Positions 57,002 through 64,000 of a stretch of 64,000 nucleotides of DNA are shown here, piece after piece (the stretch's first letter is position 1; each line of letters begins with the position of its first letter). The DNA comes from Phoebastria nigripes (Eukaryota; Chordata; Aves; Procellariiformes; Diomedeidae). The stretch is taken from the NCBI GenBank assembly GCA_035582835.1, contig JAYKAV010003080.1:1-64000 (forward strand). Reading direction: 5' to 3'. The position numbers were made by a program, and so were the translations under genes. Under the pieces are notes generated by a model that did no database searches, was not told the DNA's origin, and saw only the letters and a program-made list of their open reading frames with translations.

Positions 57002-60000
57002 ACGGGCGTCCGGAGCGCCCCGGCCCTTGTGCCGTGCGGGTGTCTCCGCTGCAGGGCGGCGGCTGCTGCTGCTCTGCACCGGTGTCAGCCGCCATCAGGT
57101 CCTTCCCAGTCTTATGTCTGAAGCCTGCGAGAGGAATAATTTCCTTTTTAAGCGTCCTTAGGCAGAAGGACGGCGAGGGGCGTGGGTGCTTTCTGACCTT
57201 CAGTAAGCACTTAGCGTTGGAGAAAATGGGCTAAGCCCCTCCTGAGAGGCAGGTGGCGGGCGGGCTGCCCTCCTGCGGGGAGAGGAGAGCCTGGCAGAGC
57301 CGGCTCCCTCTTTCTGGTGGCGTTTTCTGCGCTTATTTTCTATCCGTGTGGCTTTTTGCTGCGAATGGTTATGTCTGTTCGCTGCTGGTTTATCCGCAAC
57401 ACTTTACTCTGAGGTTACTTCCAAGAGAGAAAGGAAGGCTTACTCAGTTGCTAGTGTAAAACAATGATAGTACCCATCCCATCTGTGCATCTTGGAAATA
57501 CTAGTAATGCTTTAGTCTGTCTCTTCTTTCCAAAAGTGAGCTTCTTGCCCCAGATTGCTTTGGAGATTTTACAACTTCAGTTCAACTTCTGACTGAAAAT
57601 GTCCTTAGGAAAAAAAAAACAGATCAATGAAAAGTTACAGAGGTGGTGCAGTCCCATGGCAAAATGTTTGCTGGGGCTTCATTTTAAATTTACGTTCAAA
57701 TCTTTTCTTTAAAAAGAACGGGAATTAAATATAGTATCTCTGTAGTAGAGGCTAGGAGAAGTATCCCCCACTTTTTGAAATTCCTGGACAGTGTGGAAAA
57801 GGAAGATTTGTTCACACTAATAAGGGCAAACAGTTTGGATGTTACAAAACATCTTACACTTCAAAACCATTGAATTCCTCTATAACCAGGGCTGGATTTT
57901 TTTTTGTTGGTTTGTTTTGTTAATATTTTAAAGAGATTTAAGTTATGGCTTAACAGTTAAGTTCTTGACAAGCTCTGATTTTCTAAAAGCTAAGAACAAA
58001 ATACTTCCACATTCTTTGGAAAATAAGAGTGGAACCAAAGAGAAAGCAACTATCAAAATAAAAATGATGTTCATGACTTTTGTCATTCTAAATCAATTTC
58101 TTGACGTCAGACAAGGAAAGAACGTCATGTCAAGCTGCAGGATGGGAAGAAGCAAAGGATGTAAGCAACAACAACAAACTAGAGGCTTTTCTTTCTAATT
58201 ATCTGGAAGAGACATAGACTTCTGCTTTGACCTTAACCACCAAGCATGATTTCACTTTCTTAACATCAAGTTTATCTGTTTACAACACGAGTCTTATCTT
58301 GTGCAGAACACACTTTCTGCTGTGTTGGCGAGCTCCCAGCTGCCGTCGCTACTGTAAAACTAGTGGGCATATGGAAGCCCTCCCCTCTCCGTGATGCTGC
58401 AGCGTATGAGCGTGTCGCCAGCTCTGCCCTTCTGCCTTTCTCAAAGATTTATGAACTTAGTGTTTCCAGGAGGTTTGAAGATGTTCTGGAAGCATTGCAG
58501 CATGCCTGTGCCACAGTCCCCATGGCATCAGTTAGGCAGTACAAAGTGATGCATGTTAACTTCTCTCCGGACCCAGGATAGCTGGGATTACAATTACGAA
58601 TAAAAAGAGGGTTCATGCCACCTGAAAAACTTATTTCCTGCTAAAGGCTGGAAGGACTCCACAAATTAAGAGGAAAAGTTTCATAGAAAACAACCTATCT
58701 TTAGATTCAGGGAAATGTATCTATTTGTAGGATACAGTACAGAAGTGTGGGAAGGCGAAGGGATCGGTCTGAGACAGTCATTAAAGGTCTTTTTTTCTCT
58801 TCCTTGCCTTCCTATCCACCACCACTAATCATTTGTTGTATCTGTCAGAAGAGGAAGCCGATCGCTTCCCATCAGGTGTAGATCTGCACTGTAAAAGCTG
58901 AAGTGTTTTCAGCACATGGAATACCTTACCTTTCCCTACTTTGCACAGGAGGCTTTCTATCCTGTGTGGACTGGAATACGCACAAGTCTGAGGTGATAGC
59001 TAGAAGGCAAAATATTTTTTGGCTGTATCATCTCTTCACTGTGGCTTTAACCATTGTAAGCTGAAAAGGACCATTGTCCCTGGAGCCATTTTGTCCCATC
59101 CTTTTAGGCAAACCTCTGCTCCTTTGCAGCAGAAAGTCCCGCTGCTGTTAGTCATCTGCTTCCCCAGTACGAAGCCTCACTCCATCCCCGGTGTGCGGTC
59201 TCTCTTACATCTCACAGGCACAGCTCAGGGCCTTTTAGGGAGTGCTGGGTCAAATTAGGTCGAGCAGGACACATAGACAGTAGAGCCACCCCAGGCTCTG
59301 CCCGCTTGCAGCATCAGAATGAAATGTTGAAGAGCCTTTAGGCTGCATGAGATGGCATGCTTCAACAGAGGGCAGTCTGCTTCGGCTGGCTTTAAAAAAA
59401 ACTAAAACTAGCTTTTTAACCAACTCTGTTTGGTTTGTGACGTGATACAGGATAGTTAGTATTTCTCTGTTCAGGCTCAAATACTCAAATATCAGTGCAC
59501 TGGTTTACAAACAGCACATGTACGTTGTGGGAGTTTTCTTCACCATCTTAAAAGCTAGACACTTTTCTCCCCTTCCTTTTTCCCTTAAAAAATTGAGTTT
59601 GAATTTTGGGGAATGGTATGGAAATATCTTGGCAGGGAAAGAGGGTATTTAGTTTTGCAAGCCAAATGATCCAGCCTATTTGGAATCCTCTGTGTGACAG
59701 GGAAAAATGTACGTTCTCTTATAAAACCTTCCTGCATACCACCACCTTCCCCAAACACCCACACTCCACCTGGTCAGGAGGCACTCGCTGTCCTGCTGCT
59801 GCCACTGGAAGCACTAAAACTGGGTGGGAAGCATCCCTCTTCCTGGGGAGGACTTTTGCTGTACTGGGAGAGTACTGTTAATGCACCCTTTTTTAATTCC
59901 TTCTCCCACTCCGTAAGAGTTTCTCTATAAATTTGAAGCAATTTGTAGAGTAAAATTCCTACCCCCCTCGGTGGCCTGGCTCTGGCCCCAGGATGTAGGC

Positions 60001-61011
60001 ATGCCGGAGACTGTTCAGGGAGTTGGCTGGAACAAAGTGACTGCAGGTTTCTGGGCACCATGGGGGATTCCTGCAGCATTTCAGGTTGGTGCCGCTCCTT
60101 GTGAGCACACTAATTTGTCTGGATGCTTATAAAATATATTTGGATACGTTCTCTTTTTTTGTAAAAGGAGAAATTTTTACCACATAAAGTAAACTATTAC
60201 ACAAAAAAATGACTTAAAACAATAGCCAATGTCAATGAGAGATTTAATACATTTTTTTTTTTCTTTAGAGAAGACCGTGATGCTTTTTGGCTCATTATCG
60301 GCTGCTCCTGAGCCAAGGACTGTCTCTTTGTTCCCTGTTCATTTGGACAGCACCTGTAGCACTGACATTGTCTTGAGGTTTTAGGTGCTGCAGGTGCTGC
60401 TACAATTCCAATAAATAACTGGATGTATTTTTGCTAGTGTACTGCTCTGCACTTAGGGATTTGTTCAAAATGCAAATAACTCTTCATGAAGGGTGCCAGA
60501 GAAATCCCCATTAACTTGCTTGCCCTTTTCTATTCTGCAAGAAATGAATAGGTCAGGAGCTGAAGTGAGGAGTGCAGATTTCCAACAAACTGACTTGAAC
60601 AGTCAGAGCTTACAGTCACGAGAAGGGGGTGTTGGTGGTATGGTACCGTACATCTGCCGGATGCGGTGGTTCCTTACTATCTGATTTACTGAAGAGAGTA
60701 CTGAAGTGGCGTATCCAGAAGGGACTGGTGTGAACTTGGCAGTGTGTCCTTCTGATACCAACTTCAGGGAGAGGAAAGCTAAATGACTGCTGGTGTCTTT
60801 GAAACTACCGTCCCTAGTGCTCTGTTAGCTGAATGTGGGCCTACAGGTTCTCCCCTGTGAGGAACATGCAACTAGGAGATGGCTCTGTCTGCAGGATGAT
60901 GAACTTCTCTTGCGAAAAAAGTCGAAAGCTAATTTTACAGGACCCTATATAGAACACTGATGACTCTTTTCCTTAGATTTTAATGGGACGAGGATATAAA
61001 CAATAGACTAC

Positions 61012-61034
61012 TTTTTTTTTTTTTTTTTTTTTTT
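61012..61034. repeat. T23 homopolymer followed by GCAG
   Basis: An uninterrupted run of 23 T ends directly in GCAG. It mimics a splice acceptor, but the sequence after it has no frame that looks like XK or another known protein. Confidence 0.85.
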
Positions 61035-61238
61035 GCAGAAGACGGCATTTCTCAAAGCATAAGGAGAAACAATTACATGTGTCTATGTACCGTGTAGACA
61101 GCAGCAAAGCAGATGCAGTAGGAAGTTTGCATCAAACTGCCAGAGGAGCTGCTGTTACAGCCAAAGTTAGATTCTGTGAGCTGCAGGAAGTTAAAACTTT
61201 TGAGAAGAGAGGCTGAAATGCAACCTTTAAATAGCCGA

Positions 61239-61249
61239 NNNNNNNNNNN
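61239..61249. other. Assembly gap (11 N)
   Basis: Eleven consecutive unknown bases. True gap size is not known from the sequence. Confidence 0.97.
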
Positions 61250-61321
61250 CACAAAAAACCCCAAAACAAACAAACAAACAAACCAAAAAACCAAAACAAA
61301 AAACCAAACCCAAAACAAAAC
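61250..61321. repeat. A-rich low-complexity tract (CAAA/CCAAAA)
   Basis: Made of A with scattered C (AAACAAACAAACAAACAAACC and like units), directly beside the gap, which probably results from this low complexity. Frames across it on the minus strand, rich in Phe and Leu, are artefacts. Confidence 0.85.
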
Positions 61322-64000
61322 ACCTATAGGCTGAAATTATTGGAGTCATTAATATTTTGGGCACCTAATTCTGCAATTTGAAATCTAATAAGCTATAACA
61401 GTGCAGATAATGCTTCCGTCATATTCTGCAGAAGCATTGTCTCTCATGGGTAGTCTCTCTTTCCTAGCTTTGTAGTTCAGAATAGCAGAGGTCTAAAAAC
61501 CTCTCTTCCTTGTAGGACTTCCATTGGCAGACCTTAGTGTAGGAGACTCTGCTAGCTCTAAACTTTACAACTGTTGATGCATCGCCCTCTTTTCCAGATG
61601 GGAAGAGTATGCCTAGACCCTCTTCAGGCTTTTTTTTTTTTTTCTTTATTCTTGAGCAGATGTGTTAGGTGTCCAAGATGCGATGAACAGAAAGTCAGTG
61701 CAGATGGAAGGTAGAACAATGAGTGAGGAACAAATCTTTGTCTGATGCAGGTAAGTAAATCTGCAGGACCGATAAGTCTTTTGCACGCTTCTCTAAAGAA
61801 AAGGAATTACTAAAAATTGAGTCATTAGGGAAATCTGCTTGTACGTTTGCACTGAGCGTGTGCGGATAGGTCTCTCGAATAGACATTTGCTCTTGGAAGG
61901 CTTGTTGGCTGTGGGAAGTTCCCTGTTTTCATTGCCTGCTCCCTCTTCACACCACCATTATTTTGCCTGTATTTAAATCCCACACATCTATGATTAAAAG
62001 AGGGAATGAGGTGCTTGCTCTCAGCAGGCATATAAGGATAGGATTATTCCTCCTACTGACTGTGTAGAAGACGCATGTGTTGCTGCTGAATCACTCTTTG
62101 TAGGCACCATCAGGATCCTTGAAAAAGTATAGCTCTTCTCGCTGCCAAGATCTGGCAGCAGGGGAGAAAGCAGCACCATCTTTTTCTTACCTTTTGACTT
62201 TCACTGTAGAGAGTAGATCTGACATTTTTTTCTTCAAAGTAATTTTAGTTCCTTCAGAGCCCGTACTGCAACTGTCATTGCTTTACATGCAGTGAAACCA
62301 GCCAGCTGCGTGCCTTCTGCTGTTGATACCATGTGAGGATCTGTTGAAAGGGCCCTAAACATCACTGCATTGCAGGAGATGGATTGTGCAGAAGTTGGGA
62401 TCTCCCATTCCTGTTCCTCCAGAGCAGAGCAGCAATGAGCAGTGAGCAACTGGGGCTTCTGGGGAATTCCCTGTTCTGTAGTGGAGTTTGCAACCGTGGA
62501 GGAAAACTGGCTTGAAGCAATCGCCTTCTTGCATTGTCTTTTAGTTGTGTTTCATACTAAAAAAGAACAAGCCAGTTCATTTAAAGACAACCTTTCTGAA
62601 TGCACTTCATAGACAAAGTCGTAACATGGCACAGGTACATGATCTGAATTGATAGTTCTTCGCTGTTCTGAATCCTTCTCACCTGGATGGTTCTTCAGGT
62701 GCCTATGCCCCTCTTAAAATTTATTGCTTAAATATTTAGATTGGTGCTCTTTCTTTCTAGTGTATCAGCTGCCAGTCTGCTCCTGTTTGAAGCAGTTGCT
62801 TGGGCAGTGACACCAGCTAGAGTCTTGAGTACATCTGTTATTGGCCCCAGAAGGCATGACCTCCAGAGACACTCTTGCACGGGATGGGCAGGGCTCGGAA
62901 GAAGATGGGCATCATTACTGATGTAATCTGAGTGCTTGCACATACCATTTTTATTACTCTGTTGTACTGGTAAAAGTCCCTTTTGGCCCTAAGGTTTGCT
63001 CGTCAGACCATTCATTTCACATTGTGTTTGCTTTTCTATACGGACATAAAATTTCCCATCACAAACAATATACTGCTACTTAATACCTAGCTAATAAATA
63101 CAAATGAAATGCTTGCTCCAAACCCCAACATTTTGTTGATTATAATATATAGTCAGTAGTCTTATGAATCTTATCTCTTTTATGGGATTACTGCATATTT
63201 GTTAGATGGGTCCCTAGACTGTATCTGCTTCTAATCACACACAGCAAGAGTTCAGAGGCTGATGCTGAGATCTCATTTTCTGTAATAGCTTCAGACTTGC
63301 CCTTGGCTCAGGATGAATAGATGGCTGTGAATACTAAGCGAGACAAAAATGTTCTGGGATCTTTCTTTTGGAATAAAATCAATTTGTTGGTTTCAGAATC
63401 TCTGTTGGCTTCATAAGCTGTTGTGCTGTATTAATTTTTCACACTTTATTTTTGGCTGTGTGAATTCTTTCACATCGAACAAGACTGGCAGAGACTGAAA
63501 AGATTAACAAGGGGAAAACAGAAAGTCACCACTGTGAATGGAGCCTCCAGCACACCAGGCGCTTCAAATAGCTTTAGTGGTAATAGTAGCTGAAGCCTAA
63601 TGAATCAAGGATAGTGCTACAGGATCCTAAAACTGCTCTCCATCTAGAGCAGGTGAAACTTGCTAGTGGTCCAGTTAGGGGGGAAAAAATGAAATCAAGT
63701 TTATTAAAACAAAAATCGGTATGCTTGTATTTGAATTTCTGTCAGTGCTGCCTTACAGTTTGGTCTGTGAGCTTTCCCCTAAAAGGCTGTGTTAGACTCT
63801 GGCTTGGCAATTGTTGAAAAAAATCAAGCTGAGAAGGAAATGGGAATTCAAAGTCTCAGACAAGCATAGCTCCGAGCTTTGTGATTGTGAGATACTTTTA
63901 AATAGAAGATAAGCCTTATTTGTACATTACAAAAACTCACTGGCCAAATCTGACCTGTCAGAGACTTGGAGATGCTGCATTCCAGCAAGTATCACCTACA

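Larger units (their letters stand above)
56240..57090. promoter_or_regulatory. CpG island promoter of XK
   Basis: GC content and CG dinucleotide density rise abruptly from about 56240 and fall off after about 57090. The island contains XK exon 1 and its presumed start site. No TATA box seen. Long open frames on both strands are again compositional. Confidence 0.85.
56926..64000 (+). other. XK: XK intron 1 (continues beyond window)
   Basis: Everything after the XK exon 1 donor is taken as intron because no frame carries XK exon 2 residues. The first 170 bases are CpG-island DNA; the rest is AT-rich. It holds a long T-run, an assembly gap and an A-rich patch, listed separately. I recognised no other gene or repeat family. 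Confidence 0.75.

Noticed and set aside
57000..64000. Search for XK exons 2 and 3
   Set aside because: No frame on the + strand carries the expected conserved XK second-exon residues, so these exons are taken to lie beyond the window.

Overview
The window is vertebrate nuclear DNA and almost certainly from a bird. It has interrupted genes with GT-AG introns and CpG-island promoters. Its dispersed repeats are dominated by CR1 LINEs with the avian-type (ATTCTATG)n 3' end, together with long terminal repeats (LTRs) of one endogenous-retrovirus family. Nothing prokaryotic is present: no operons, CRISPR arrays or prokaryotic mobile elements. I cannot name the species.

Two protein-coding genes are supported, both on the + strand. 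LANCL3 (LanC-like protein 3) is complete in five coding exons from 16348 to 47808, with a first intron of about 26 kb; it encodes 411 residues and keeps the three predicted zinc ligands. XK (the Kx/McLeod membrane protein) is represented only by its first coding exon, at 56681 to about 56925; the rest must lie beyond the right edge. LANCL3 next to XK in the same orientation is the order known from human Xp21.1 and its bird counterpart.

Layout: 1-15.6 kb is intergenic and repeat-bearing (LTR end, CR1 end, full-length LTR, CR1 reverse-transcriptase relic, a TTCCC microsatellite, two more CR1 copies and a CR1 tip). About 15.6-17.3 kb is the LANCL3 CpG island with exon 1. 16.9-42.9 kb is LANCL3 intron 1, with a MIR-like SINE, several CR1 relics and a solo LTR bounded by a perfect 5-bp target-site duplication. 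42.9-47.8 kb holds LANCL3 exons 2-5. 47.8-56.2 kb is LANCL3 3' flank and intergenic DNA, ending in a decayed retroelement esterase-domain relic. 56.2-57.1 kb is the XK CpG island with exon 1. 57.1-64 kb is XK intron 1, with one short assembly gap.

The two genes do not form an operon-like unit; each has its own CpG-island promoter. LANCL3 is a predicted cytosolic zinc protein of the LanC/glutathione-conjugation family, and XK is a multispanning lipid-scramblase-type membrane protein. I found no convincing new biological system. The most informative observations are the esterase-domain relic in front of XK, the ERV LTR with an intact CRE-TATA core, two nearly identical same-orientation LTRs about 38 kb apart, and splice-donor peculiarities in both genes.
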